Of a stretch of 64,000 nucleotides of DNA, positions 1 to 8,464 are shown in pieces (position 1 is the first letter of the stretch; the number at the start of each line of letters is the position of its first letter). Position numbers and translations under genes: made by a program. Source of the stretch: Billgrantia ethanolica (lineage in GTDB: Bacteria; Pseudomonadota; Gammaproteobacteria; Pseudomonadales; Halomonadaceae); the NCBI RefSeq assembly GCF_021404305.1, contig NZ_JABFTX010000001.1, forward strand, positions 682,001 through 746,000, in the 5' to 3' direction. The notes under the pieces are model-generated. The model had not been told where the DNA came from. It ran no database searches and saw only the letters and a program-made list of their open reading frames with translations.

Positions 1-127
1 ATGGCTGAGAGAAGCGAGGATGCACGCTGTCATTCAAATGATGCAGGCCATACGGAAGTGTGACACGTTGACGTCGTGCCTACCATATACAAACATTCGA
101 CCCTGAATGTTCCCCGAGGAGACGAAA

Positions 128-1108
128 TTGTTGCTTCCCCTGGTTGCCGTGGCGGCAGGCTTGGTGCTGTTGGTGTGGAGCGCGGAGCGCTTCGTGGATG
201 GGGCCGCAGCGACATCGCGACGGTTGGGGGTGTCGCCGCTGCTGGTGGGTATGCTGGTGATCGGTTTCGGCACCTCGGCGCCGGAGCTGATGGTGTCGGC
301 GCTGGCTGCGGGGCAGGGCAACCCCGGGCTGGCGCTGGGTAACGGCTACGGCTCCAACATTGCCAATATCGGCATGATCCTGGGGCTCATGGCTGTCATC
401 ACGCCGCTGGCGGTGCACTCCAGTGTGATTCGCCGCGAGCTGCCGCTACTGGTCGGCGTCACGCTGCTCTCGGCGCTGCTGATGTGGGGCGGCATGATCG
501 GGCGGTTCGAAGGCAGCCTGCTGCTGGCGCTGCTGGCTGCCATGATCGGCTTCAGCATCTGGCAGGCCCGGCGTGACGGTAGCGATGCGCTGGCGACCGA
601 CACCGAGGAGAGTCTGGCGGCGCATCCCATGTCGCTGCGTGCCGGACTGATCTGGACCTTCGTCGGCCTGGCGCTGCTGGTGCTGAGCTCACGGGTGCTG
701 GTGTGGGGCGCGGTGGAGATCGCCCTGGGCTTCGGTGTCAGCGACCTGATCATCGGCTTGACCATCGTGGCAGTTGGTACCTCGCTGCCGGAGCTGGCTT
801 CCTCCATCAGCGCGCTGCGACGCGGCGAGCACGACCTGGTGGTGGGCAACGTGGTGGGCTCCAACCTGTTCAACACCCTGGGCGTGGTAGGCCTGGCCGC
901 GGTGATACGTCCCATCGAGGTGGGCGGGGAGGTACTGCTGCGCGACTGGAGCCTGATGACGGTGATGACGGTACTGATGACGGTATTCGCCATCGGCTGG
1001 AAGGGGCGACCGGGGCGCATCAACCGGCTCGAGGGCGCCATGCTGCTGGCGATGTTCCTCGGCTATACCGCATTCATGGTGCGGCTGGTCGTCCAGGGCG
1101 GCGGCTAG
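128..1108 (+). CDS. CaCA-family Na+/Ca2+ antiporter (YrbG-like)
   Basis: Inner-membrane exchanger of the calcium/cation antiporter superfamily, which moves Ca2+ (or K+) against Na+ or H+. About ten hydrophobic segments form two inverted repeats, each carrying the family signature: GFGTSAPEL near the N-terminus and AVGTSLPEL in the second half, followed by GNGYGSNIANI and GNVVGSNLFNTL. These acidic and polar alpha-repeat residues bind the cation. At 326 residues it is normal for bacterial YrbG relatives. I chose the TTG at 128 because GAGGAG lies six bases upstream. An ATG at 107 in the same frame adds seven residues but has no ribosome site and sits inside an inverted repeat. It stands alone ahead of the cyd operon. 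The family is certain; the transported ion is not. Confidence 0.88.
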   Translation: MLLPLVAVAAGLVLLVWSAERFVDGAAATSRRLGVSPLLVGMLVIGFGTSAPELMVSALAAGQGNPGLALGNGYGSNIANIGMILGLMAVITPLAVHSSVIRRELPLLVGVTLLSALLMWGGMIGRFEGSLLLALLAAMIGFSIWQARRDGSDALATDTEESLAAHPMSLRAGLIWTFVGLALLVLSSRVLVWGAVEIALGFGVSDLIIGLTIVAVGTSLPELASSISALRRGEHDLVVGNVVGSNLFNTLGVVGLAAVIRPIEVGGEVLLRDWSLMTVMTVLMTVFAIGWKGRPGRINRLEGAMLLAMFLGYTAFMVRLVVQGGG

Positions 1109-1402
1109 CCCCACGGCAGGATGCGACAACCGGACACAGATGAAGGTACATCTGCATCGGGTAATCTTTACGGCACAAGCACAAGACGTAGCGGAATGCA
1201 TTGACCTGGAACAGCATTGTGTCGTGTAGGCTTTTGTAACCGAGTAAGCCTCACCGCACTCCCTGTTCTAGGCTCTAGCTGTGTGTCGAGGTGGAATGCG
1301 TCACGCCTTGTCCAGGAGGGACATGGCCGAAGCCCAACAACGCACTCCCCGTGCCTTCGCATGCCTCGAGACGTTGACTCTTCTGCAGCCAAGAGGTACG
1401 TC
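1109..1402. other. Intergenic leader of the cyd operon
   Basis: This 294-base gap should hold the promoter of the oxidase operon. A small inverted repeat (CAGATG, six bases, CATCTG) lies near 1137-1154, and a TTGACC at 1201-1206 could be a -35 element, but no convincing -10 follows at the right distance. A very strong ribosome site (AGGAGGG, 1314-1320) precedes an ATG at 1323, whose frame is not that of cydA. I see no FNR/Anr-type box. Confidence 0.4.
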
Positions 1403-2815
1403 ATGGAGCTTGATCCCGTACTGCTGTCGCGTATTCAGTTCGCCTTCGTCGTCTCGTTTCACGCCATCTTTCCGGTCTTCACCATCGGTCTGGCGTCCTA
1501 CATCACCTTGCTGCATGCGCTGTTCTACAAGACGCGCAATCCGGCATGGGACCGGCTGGCCTATCTGTGGACCAAGGTGTTCGCCGTCGCCTTCGGCATG
1601 GGGGTGGTGTCGGGCATCGTGATGTCCTTCCAGTTCGGCACCAACTGGAGCAACTTTTCCCAGGCCAGTGCCAACTTCATCGGGCCGCTGCTCAGCTACG
1701 AGGTGGTCACCGCCTTCTTCCTCGAAGCCGCCTTCCTCGGCGTGCTGCTGTTCGGCCGGGGACGGGTGCCGCCGGGGGTGCACCTGTTCGCCGCCGCCAT
1801 GGTGGCGCTGGGCACCTTCATCTCGACCTTCTGGATCCTGGCGGCCAACAGCTGGATGCACACGCCGGCGGGGGTCGAGTTCACCGACGGCGTGTTCCGC
1901 GTCACCTCGTGGTTCGAGGCGATCTTCAACCCCTCGTTCCCGTATCGTTTCGCCCACATGGCCATGGCCTCGTTCATCACCGGCGGCTTCGTCGTGGCCG
2001 GGGTCAGCGCCTGGTACCTGCTGATCGGGCGCGACGTGGAGGCCAACCGCAAGGCGCTGTCGATGTGCCTGTGGCTGCTGCTGGTGCTGACGCCGACCCA
2101 GGCCTTCGTCGGCGATCTGCATGGCCTCAACACCCTGGAGTACCAGCCGACCAAGCTGGCGGCCATGGAGGGCAACTGGGAAACGAAAGAGGGCGCTCCC
2201 TTCCTGCTCTTCGCCTGGCCCGACCAGGCGGCCCAGCAAAACCGCTTCGAGATCGGTATCCCCTATGCGGCCAGCCTGATCCTGACCCATGAGCTGTATG
2301 GCGAGGTGCCCGGGATACTCGAGGCGCCGCCCGAGGAGCAGCCACCTGTCGCGTTGGTGTTCTGGTCCTTCCGGGTGATGATCGGCATCGGTTCCCTGAT
2401 GATCGCCGTGTCGCTGGTGGGGCTCTATCTGCGCCGCGGCGGCAGGCTCTACCATTCGCGGCGCTACCTGCAGACCCTGCGGCTGATGTCCGTCACGCCC
2501 TTCATTGCCGTTCTCGCCGGCTGGATCACCACCGAGTCGGGCCGGGCGCCGTGGCTGGTCTACGAGTTCATGACTCATGCAGAAGGGGTAACGCCTTCGC
2601 TCACCGGTGGCATGGCGCTGTTCACGCTGATCGGCTACATCACCGTCTACGGCATCATCTTCTACGCCGGCACTTACTACCTGACGCGAGTGATTCGCTA
2701 CGGCATGGAGCCGAAGGAAGAGGAGAAGATGGTCGACGACTTCGAGACGCCCAAGCGGCCCTGGTCGGCCACCCACACGCCCTTCGACGACAATCCCGCC
2801 AAGGGGGAGAGCTGA
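1403..2815 (+). CDS. cydA: Cytochrome bd ubiquinol oxidase subunit I
   Basis: Haem-carrying subunit of cytochrome bd oxidase, which oxidises ubiquinol and reduces O2 to water in the inner membrane without pumping protons. The start MELDPVLLSRIQFAF is typical; His20 corresponds to the b595 ligand (His19 in E. coli). Multiple membrane helices and the quinol-loop segment THELYGEVPG are visible. At 470 residues with a short Q-loop it resembles the cyanide-insensitive CioA branch rather than the longer E. coli CydA. The frame stays open upstream to 1217, but AAGAGGT precedes the ATG at 1403 and homologues begin there. It is the first gene of cydABDC, with cydB three bases downstream. Confidence 0.95.
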   Translation: MELDPVLLSRIQFAFVVSFHAIFPVFTIGLASYITLLHALFYKTRNPAWDRLAYLWTKVFAVAFGMGVVSGIVMSFQFGTNWSNFSQASANFIGPLLSYEVVTAFFLEAAFLGVLLFGRGRVPPGVHLFAAAMVALGTFISTFWILAANSWMHTPAGVEFTDGVFRVTSWFEAIFNPSFPYRFAHMAMASFITGGFVVAGVSAWYLLIGRDVEANRKALSMCLWLLLVLTPTQAFVGDLHGLNTLEYQPTKLAAMEGNWETKEGAPFLLFAWPDQAAQQNRFEIGIPYAASLILTHELYGEVPGILEAPPEEQPPVALVFWSFRVMIGIGSLMIAVSLVGLYLRRGGRLYHSRRYLQTLRLMSVTPFIAVLAGWITTESGRAPWLVYEFMTHAEGVTPSLTGGMALFTLIGYITVYGIIFYAGTYYLTRVIRYGMEPKEEEKMVDDFETPKRPWSATHTPFDDNPAKGES

Positions 2816-2818
2816 GCC

Positions 2819-3829
2819 ATGGAAATGTTCGATCTGTCCTTGATCTGGGCGCTCATCATCGGTTTCGGCATCATGATGTACGTGCTGATGGATGGCTTCG
2901 ACCTGGGGCTCGGTATCCTGTTTCCGTTCGCCCCGGACGAAGATGCCCGCGACGTGATGATGAACACGGTGGCACCGGTGTGGGACGGCAACGAGACCTG
3001 GTTGGTGCTGGGTGGGGCCGGTTTCCTGGCCGCCTTCCCGCTGGTCTACACGGTATTCCTGCCGGCGCTCTACATCGGCGTGTTCCTGATGGTGGCCGGC
3101 CTGGTGTTCCGCGGGGTGGCCTTCGAACTGCGTTTCAAGTCGCGCCGCGAGCGGCGCGGGCGGCGGCTGTGGAACCTGGCCTTCAGCGGCGGCTCGGCGG
3201 TGGCGGCCTTCGCTCAGGGCGCCGTGGTGGGCACCTATATCCAGGGCTTCGAGACCCAGAACGGGGTCTTCGTCGGCGGCGCCTTCGACTGGCTGACGCC
3301 GTTCACGGTACTCACCGGCATCGGCATCATGGTCGGCTACGCGCTGCTGGGCACCACCTGGCTGATCCTCAAGTCGGAGGGCTACATCCAGGCCTGGGCC
3401 TACAAGCTCACTCCGCCGCTGCTGCTGGCGGTGCTGGTGATCTTCGGCATCATCAGTATCTGGACGCCGCTGGTCAACGAGGTGGTGTGGGACCGCTGGT
3501 TCGGCCACATCCAGGTGATCTGGATCCTGCCGGCGCTGACGCTGCTGTGCATGTATGGCGTGTATTGGGCGGTACAGCGCCAGCGCGAGCTGCTGCCGTT
3601 CATGGCCACGCTGGGCATGTTCTTCTTCACCTACCTGGGGCTGATCGTCAGCAAGTGGCCCTGGCTGGTGCCGCCCAACTACACCATCTGGGACGCCGCC
3701 TCGGCGCCCGAGTCGCAGCTGTTCCTGCTGCTCGGCGTGCTGTTCGTTCTGCCCTTCGTGCTGGGCTACACCTTCTGGTCCTACTGGGTATTCCGCGGCA
3801 AGGTGCGGGCCGGCGAGGGCTATCACTGA
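2819..3829 (+). CDS. cydB: Cytochrome bd ubiquinol oxidase subunit II
   Basis: Partner subunit of CydA in the inner-membrane quinol oxidase. The 336-residue product starts MEMFDLSLIWALIIGFG and carries the conserved stretches YVLMDGFDLGLGILFPF and APVWDGNETWLVLGGAG near its N-terminus, followed by about eight membrane helices. The length is usual for CydB/CioB. It begins three bases after cydA and stops four bases before cydD, so the genes are surely cotranscribed. No small cydX-type gene fits between cydB and cydD. Confidence 0.95.
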   Translation: MEMFDLSLIWALIIGFGIMMYVLMDGFDLGLGILFPFAPDEDARDVMMNTVAPVWDGNETWLVLGGAGFLAAFPLVYTVFLPALYIGVFLMVAGLVFRGVAFELRFKSRRERRGRRLWNLAFSGGSAVAAFAQGAVVGTYIQGFETQNGVFVGGAFDWLTPFTVLTGIGIMVGYALLGTTWLILKSEGYIQAWAYKLTPPLLLAVLVIFGIISIWTPLVNEVVWDRWFGHIQVIWILPALTLLCMYGVYWAVQRQRELLPFMATLGMFFFTYLGLIVSKWPWLVPPNYTIWDAASAPESQLFLLLGVLFVLPFVLGYTFWSYWVFRGKVRAGEGYH

Positions 3830-3833
3830 GTTG

Positions 3834-5507
3834 ATGAAGCGCGATACTCAACCTTCGCCGCGACGCTGGCTGGCCGCTCATGCGGCCGGCCAGCGCGGCT
3901 GGCTGATGCTGGCCGCGCTGGCGGGTATCGCCGCCGGTGCGCTGACCGTCGCCCAAATGGCCTTGCTGGCGTGGATCGTCAGCCGCCTGCTGGTGGATGG
4001 CGCGCCGTTGGCATCGCTCACCTCGGCCTTCCTGCTGCTGGTGGCGGCGCTGGTGGCCCGCGCCCTGTGCCAGTGGGGGCAGGAGCTGAGCGGTCAACTG
4101 GCCAGCCTGCGCATTCGCCATGCGGTGCGTGCCGAGCTGCTCGACCACCTCGCCGCGATGGGGCCGGTTCGCGCCGGTGCCCGCCATTCGGCGGGGCTGG
4201 CCAACCAGCTGGTCGAGCAGGTCGAGGCGCTGGACGGCTACTTCGCCCGCTTTCTGCCCCAACTGAGGCTGTGTGTGGCCATTCCGCTGCTGATCCTGGT
4301 GGTGGTGGTGTCGCTCGACTGGCTGGCGGCGCTGTTCCTGCTGCTCGCTGCACCGCTGATTCCGCTGTTCATGGCCCTGGTGGGCATGGGGGCGGAGCGC
4401 CTCAATCGCGACCAGTTCGTTGCCGTGAGCCGGCTCTCGGGGCACTTTCTCGACCGCGTGCGCGGCATCGCCACGCTGCAGCTCTTCGGCCGTACGCGGG
4501 AGGCCGCTACCGAGGTGCACGCGGCGGCGGATGAGTATCGCCGACTCAGCATGCGCACCCTGCGGGTGGCCTTTCTCTCCTCGGCGGTGCTCGAGTTCTT
4601 CGCTTCGGTGGCCATCGCCGTGGTGGCCATCTACGTCGGCTTCGGCCTGCTGGGCTACATCGAGTTCGGCCCGGCCGAGGAGCTGACCCTGTTCAGCGGT
4701 CTGCTCGTGCTGCTGCTGGCGCCGGAGTTCTTCCAGCCACTGCGCACCCTGGCCCAGCACTACCACGACCGGGCCGCAGCCCTGGGCGCCGCCGACGGCA
4801 TGCTGGCCCTGCTGAGCGAGCCGGTGCGGCCCACGCATTCAGCGGCTTCACCGCCGTCAGCGCCGGAGCGCTGCGTGGCGCTGGCGGCGGTGACGCTCAC
4901 CCACCCGGGGCGAGGGCAGGTACTGGGACCGCTGGATGTCGTCGTCGAAAGAGGCGACACCCTGGTGGTCAGCGGGCCGTCGGGGGCCGGCAAGTCGGCG
5001 CTGCTGCAGCTGCTGGCGGGCTTCGTGGCGCCGGCCTCGGGACAGCGCCTTGCAGCGCCCGACCTCAAGATCGCCTGGATGGACCAGCGGCCGCTGTTGA
5101 TTCATGGCAGCCTGGCCGAAAACCTGCGTCTGGCGGCCCCGCAAGCCAGCGACGCCGAGCTCGAGCGCGCCCTGGCGCACGCCGGGCTGGCCGAGCTGGT
5201 GGCGGCGCTGCCGCAGGGCATCCATACGCCGCTGGGCGAGCGGGGCTCGGGGCTTTCCGGGGGCCAGGCGCAGCGCCTGGCGCTGGCGCGGGTGTTTCTC
5301 TCCGATGCCGAGCTGGTGCTGCTCGACGAGCCCACCGCCAGCCTCGACGAAGCGACCGAAGCGCGCGTCATCGAATCGCTGCGCCGCCTGGGGAAGGACG
5401 GCAGAACGCTGGTCATCGCCACTCACCATCCCGCGCTGATGGCCATGGCGAGCCGTCGCCTGGCCTTGCACGAAGGGCGGGAACAGGCGCTGGAGGCGGG
5501 AGGTTGA
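3834..5507 (+). CDS. cydD: ABC exporter CydD (cysteine/glutathione export, cyt bd assembly)
   Basis: Half of the heterodimeric CydDC ABC exporter, which moves cysteine or glutathione to the periplasm and is needed for assembly of cytochrome bd. The 557-residue protein has an N-terminal six-helix membrane domain (about residues 20-310) and a C-terminal ATPase with Walker A GPSGAGKS, signature LSGGQ and Walker B LVLLDEP. An in-frame TTG at 3831 lies directly before the ATG at 3834; I take the ATG. It overlaps the cydC region at its end, which implies translational coupling. Confidence 0.93.
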   Translation: MKRDTQPSPRRWLAAHAAGQRGWLMLAALAGIAAGALTVAQMALLAWIVSRLLVDGAPLASLTSAFLLLVAALVARALCQWGQELSGQLASLRIRHAVRAELLDHLAAMGPVRAGARHSAGLANQLVEQVEALDGYFARFLPQLRLCVAIPLLILVVVVSLDWLAALFLLLAAPLIPLFMALVGMGAERLNRDQFVAVSRLSGHFLDRVRGIATLQLFGRTREAATEVHAAADEYRRLSMRTLRVAFLSSAVLEFFASVAIAVVAIYVGFGLLGYIEFGPAEELTLFSGLLVLLLAPEFFQPLRTLAQHYHDRAAALGAADGMLALLSEPVRPTHSAASPPSAPERCVALAAVTLTHPGRGQVLGPLDVVVERGDTLVVSGPSGAGKSALLQLLAGFVAPASGQRLAAPDLKIAWMDQRPLLIHGSLAENLRLAAPQASDAELERALAHAGLAELVAALPQGIHTPLGERGSGLSGGQAQRLALARVFLSDAELVLLDEPTASLDEATEARVIESLRRLGKDGRTLVIATHHPALMAMASRRLALHEGREQALEAGG

Positions 5508-5509
5508 AC

Positions 5510-7195
5510 ATGTCGAATCGCTCGTTGCGCGCTACCTTCGCCCCCTGGCTGCGCCTGCTGGCCCAGCGCCGCACACGGCTCGCCATCGGCGTGCTGCTGT
5601 TGATCGTCACGGTGTTCTCGGCGGTGGGGCTGTTGACCCTGTCGGGCTGGTTCATCGCCGCCAGCGCGCTGGCCGGCATGGCACTGGCCATGGGCATGGC
5701 CGTGGCGTTCGACGTCTACGTGCCGGGCGCAGGGATACGCTTCTTCGCCGTCAGCCGCACCGTGGCCCGCTACGGCGAGCGGCTCTACAACCACGACACC
5801 GTGCTGCGGCTGCTCGCCGACCTGCGTCATCGTCTGTTCACGGCCATGGCTCGTCTCGACGACCGCAGCCTGGCGCGCCAGCGCGCCAGCGACTGGCTCA
5901 ACCGGCTGACCGCCGACATCGATACCCTGGACGGTCTCTATCTGCGCCTGCTGGCGCCACCGGCGGTGGCACTGGCCGCCATCACGCTGCTGGCTGGTTT
6001 TCTTGCCCTTTGGGTGCCCATGGTCGGGCTGGCCGTGGCGGCGCTGCTGGTGCCCACCTGGGCGTGGCTGACGGCCGGACAGGCGTGGCTGGGCATGGCG
6101 TCGAGCAAGCGACAGGTGGCGCATCTTCAGCGCCTGCGCAGCCAGGCCATCGAGCATCTCACCGGCCTGGCGGAGCTCGAGGCCTACCGCAGCCGGGAGT
6201 GGCACCGGCAGAACTTCTTCCAGCGCGAGGCGAGGCTGTCCCGGGATCAGCAGCGTCTTGCCGGCGTGGCGGGCCTGGGTGTCGCCCTGGTCAACCTGAT
6301 GGTCGGGCTGGGTATGGTGGCTGCGCTGTGGCTGGTGGCGGCGGCCTGGCAGCAGGGTGCGATTTCAGGCGCCGTGATGGTGATGATGCCGATTGCGGTG
6401 CTGGCCCTCGGCGAGGTGCTGGCGCTGCTGCCCGCCGCCTTCACCCAACTGGGGGCGAGTCGTGGCGCGGCCGAGCGCCTCAACGAGGTGGAAGAGGCGG
6501 GGCAGGCTACGCTCAGCGCTGGCCATGCGCAGCTTCCCACAGGGGCCTTGAGCGTGCGGCTGCGCGAATTAGTCCTGCACTATCCAGGCGCCCTGGCGCC
6601 GGCCCTGCAGGATCTCGATCTTGTCGTAGCGCCCGGCCAGCGCCTGGCCCTTACCGGTGCCTCGGGAGCGGGCAAGAGCAGCGTGGCGGCGCTGCTGACC
6701 CGACGGATGCCGCCTAGCCAGGGGGAAATCCTGCTGGGCGACATTCCCCTGGGCGAGGTCGACGAGGCATCGCTGCGCGAGCGGGTGGCCATTCTCGGCC
6801 AGCGTATCGACCTGTTCCAGGACAGCCTGGCGAGCAACCTGCGGCTGGCAGCACCGGAGGCCGCCGACGCGCAGCTGTGGCAGGCGCTGGCGTGGGTCGA
6901 ACTGGCCGACTGGGCCGAGGCCCTGCCGCAGGGGCTGGCCACCCCGGTGGGCGAGGGTGGGCGAGCGCTCTCCGGCGGTCAGGCGCGACGCCTGGCCCTG
7001 GCGCGGCTGTGGCTGCGCGACCCCGGCCTGGTGATTCTCGACGAACCCTTCGCCGGCCTGGACGCCGGCACCGTCGCGCGACTCTCGCCGCGACTCGATG
7101 CGTGGCTCACCGGGCGCAGCGTGCTCTACCTGGTGCACCAACTGGATGGTGGCGCCTTCGATCCCCCCGGCATCACTCGCGAGCAGCGCCTTTAG
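5510..7195 (+). CDS. cydC: ABC exporter CydC (cysteine/glutathione export, cyt bd assembly)
   Basis: Second half of the CydDC exporter. The 561-residue protein shows the membrane domain first (LTLSGWFIAASALAG and following helices, to about residue 310). The ATPase follows with Walker A GASGAGKSS, signature LSGGQ and Walker B LVILDEP. The ATG at 5510 follows the cydD stop by two bases; a TTG at 5504 would overlap that stop. It is the last gene of the cyd operon. No clear terminator follows, and the next gene on the same strand starts about 105 bases later. Confidence 0.92.
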   Translation: MSNRSLRATFAPWLRLLAQRRTRLAIGVLLLIVTVFSAVGLLTLSGWFIAASALAGMALAMGMAVAFDVYVPGAGIRFFAVSRTVARYGERLYNHDTVLRLLADLRHRLFTAMARLDDRSLARQRASDWLNRLTADIDTLDGLYLRLLAPPAVALAAITLLAGFLALWVPMVGLAVAALLVPTWAWLTAGQAWLGMASSKRQVAHLQRLRSQAIEHLTGLAELEAYRSREWHRQNFFQREARLSRDQQRLAGVAGLGVALVNLMVGLGMVAALWLVAAAWQQGAISGAVMVMMPIAVLALGEVLALLPAAFTQLGASRGAAERLNEVEEAGQATLSAGHAQLPTGALSVRLRELVLHYPGALAPALQDLDLVVAPGQRLALTGASGAGKSSVAALLTRRMPPSQGEILLGDIPLGEVDEASLRERVAILGQRIDLFQDSLASNLRLAAPEAADAQLWQALAWVELADWAEALPQGLATPVGEGGRALSGGQARRLALARLWLRDPGLVILDEPFAGLDAGTVARLSPRLDAWLTGRSVLYLVHQLDGGAFDPPGITREQRL

Positions 7196-7237
7196 GCCAG
7201 GCTGATCCAGCGCAACCAGTTTTCGGACAGAGCCTGA

Positions 7238-7254
7238 TTGACCGTTTGCGCAAA
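7238..7254. promoter_or_regulatory. Possible RutR-like half-operator or -35 element before the deaminase gene
   Basis: The first eleven bases, TTGACCGTTTG, are identical to the start of the palindrome in front of the purine permease (12747). The right arm has decayed (CGCAAA instead of GTCAGG). TTGACC could equally be a -35 box, with GTATCC 17 bases downstream as a poor -10. The downstream enzyme is a purine deaminase, which makes shared regulation plausible but unproven. Confidence 0.3.
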
Positions 7255-7301
7255 TCAGGTGTATCCATCAGGATGATGAAATAAAGGCGACGAGGTGCAT
7301 C

Positions 7302-8297
7302 ATGCGAGACTTCCTCAAGCGGCTGCCCAAGGCCGAGCTCCATCTGCATATCGAAGGCTCGCTGGAGCCCGAACTGATGTTCGCCCTGGCCCGGCGCAAC
7401 GGGGTCGAACTGCCCTACGACTCGGTGGAAGCGGTACGCGCGGCCTACGACTTCCAGGATCTCTCCTCGTTTCTCGAGCTCTACTACCAGGGCATGAGCG
7501 TGCTCAAGCGCAGCGAGGACTTCCACGACCTGGCCATGGACTATTTCCGCCGTGCCCATGCCGAAGGGGTGGTCCACGTGGAGATGCACTTCGATCCTCA
7601 GGCCCACCTGGCCCGGGGTATCGAACTCGAGGTGGTGATGGAGGGCTTGAGCCTCGCCCAGCGCGAAGCCGAACGCGAGCTGGGCATGTCCACCGCACTG
7701 ATCATGGCGTTTCTGCGCGACCGGCCAGCCGACGAGGCGATGCGGGTGCTGGAGAGCGCCGCGCCTTACTGGGAGATGATCGATGCCGTGGGGCTCGACA
7801 GCGCCGAGCGGGGCCACCCGCCCTCCAAGTTCGTCGAGGTGTTCCAGCGTGCCAAGATGCTCGGCATCCCGCGGGTCGCTCATGCCGGTGAGGAGGGGCC
7901 GCCGGAATACATCCGCGAGGCACTCGATCTGCTCGACGTGTGTCGCATCGATCACGGGGTGCGCTGCCTGGAGGATCCGGCGCTGGTGACCCGGCTGCGC
8001 GACGAGGGGGTGGTGCTGACCGTGTGCCCGCTCTCCAACGTACGCCTCAAGGTGGTGGAGCGCATCGAGGACCATCCCTTGCCCCAGCTGCTCGAAGCCG
8101 GCCTGCGCATCACCCTGAACTCGGACGACCCGGCCTACTTCGGCGGCGGCATGCTGGACAACTTCATGGCCTGTCACGATGCTTTCGGCTGGTCGAAGGA
8201 GACCTTCGTGCAGCTGGCCGGTACTGCCATCGAGTCCGCCTTCATGAGCGACAAGCGCCGCCTGGAACTGCATCGGCAGTTGGCCGAGAGCGTCTGA
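7302..8297 (+). CDS. add: Adenine deaminase type 2 (adenosine deaminase family)
   Basis: Cytoplasmic zinc hydrolase that deaminates adenine (or adenosine) to hypoxanthine (or inosine). The zinc and catalytic motifs are all present: HLHIEG at residues 14-19, HAGEEG, IDHGVR and NSDDPAYFGG. Segments such as SKF.VF.RA and VAHAGEEGPPEYI resemble the Pseudomonas PA0148 branch, which deaminates adenine, so I prefer adenine deaminase to adenosine deaminase. The length of 331 residues is normal. GAGG precedes the ATG. It has its own leader after cydC and is closed by the hairpin at 8323. The product hypoxanthine would feed the xanthine dehydrogenase encoded at 28-32 kb. Confidence 0.9.
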   Translation: MRDFLKRLPKAELHLHIEGSLEPELMFALARRNGVELPYDSVEAVRAAYDFQDLSSFLELYYQGMSVLKRSEDFHDLAMDYFRRAHAEGVVHVEMHFDPQAHLARGIELEVVMEGLSLAQREAERELGMSTALIMAFLRDRPADEAMRVLESAAPYWEMIDAVGLDSAERGHPPSKFVEVFQRAKMLGIPRVAHAGEEGPPEYIREALDLLDVCRIDHGVRCLEDPALVTRLRDEGVVLTVCPLSNVRLKVVERIEDHPLPQLLEAGLRITLNSDDPAYFGGGMLDNFMACHDAFGWSKETFVQLAGTAIESAFMSDKRRLELHRQLAESV

Positions 8298-8322
8298 ACG
8301 TTACATGAAGAGCTGAACATAA

Positions 8323-8370
8323 AAGAGCTCCCCCGGCCTGGGCCGGGGGAGCTCTTGTACTCTTTTTTTA
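8323..8370 (+). terminator. Rho-independent terminator after the deaminase gene
   Basis: AAGAGCTCCCCCGGCC (8323-8338) pairs with GGCCGGGGGAGCTCTT (8341-8356), and TCTTTTTTTA follows at 8361-8370. The stem is very GC-rich. On the other strand the stem is followed by TTTTATGTT, so it may also stop transcription from the convergent peroxidase gene. Confidence 0.9.
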
Positions 8371-8404
8371 TAGTTCCCTTGCGAATCCCTGCGACTGGGC
8401 CGTG

Positions 8405-8464
8405 CCTTACGGCAGCGCCGGTTCCGTCTTACGGCAGCGCCGGTTCCGTTTTATGGCAGAGCCG
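8405..8464. repeat. 22-bp tandem repeat copying the end of the peroxidase gene
   Basis: Read on the minus strand, the peroxidase gene ends in codons for VPALP plus stop. Two near-identical 22-base units follow directly (GAACCGGCGCTGCCGTAA plus GACG), each again spelling EPALP-stop. The coding copy itself is the diverged first unit. Because the unit is not a multiple of three, the extra copies lie in other frames. Confidence 0.75.

Noticed and set aside
1301..3826. 841-codon minus-strand frame opposite cydAB
   Set aside because: Composition artefact of GC-rich cyd genes; His/Gln/Arg-rich translation without any recognisable domain.
3827..3836. cydX-type small subunit gene after cydB
   Set aside because: Only four bases separate cydB from cydD; there is no room for it.
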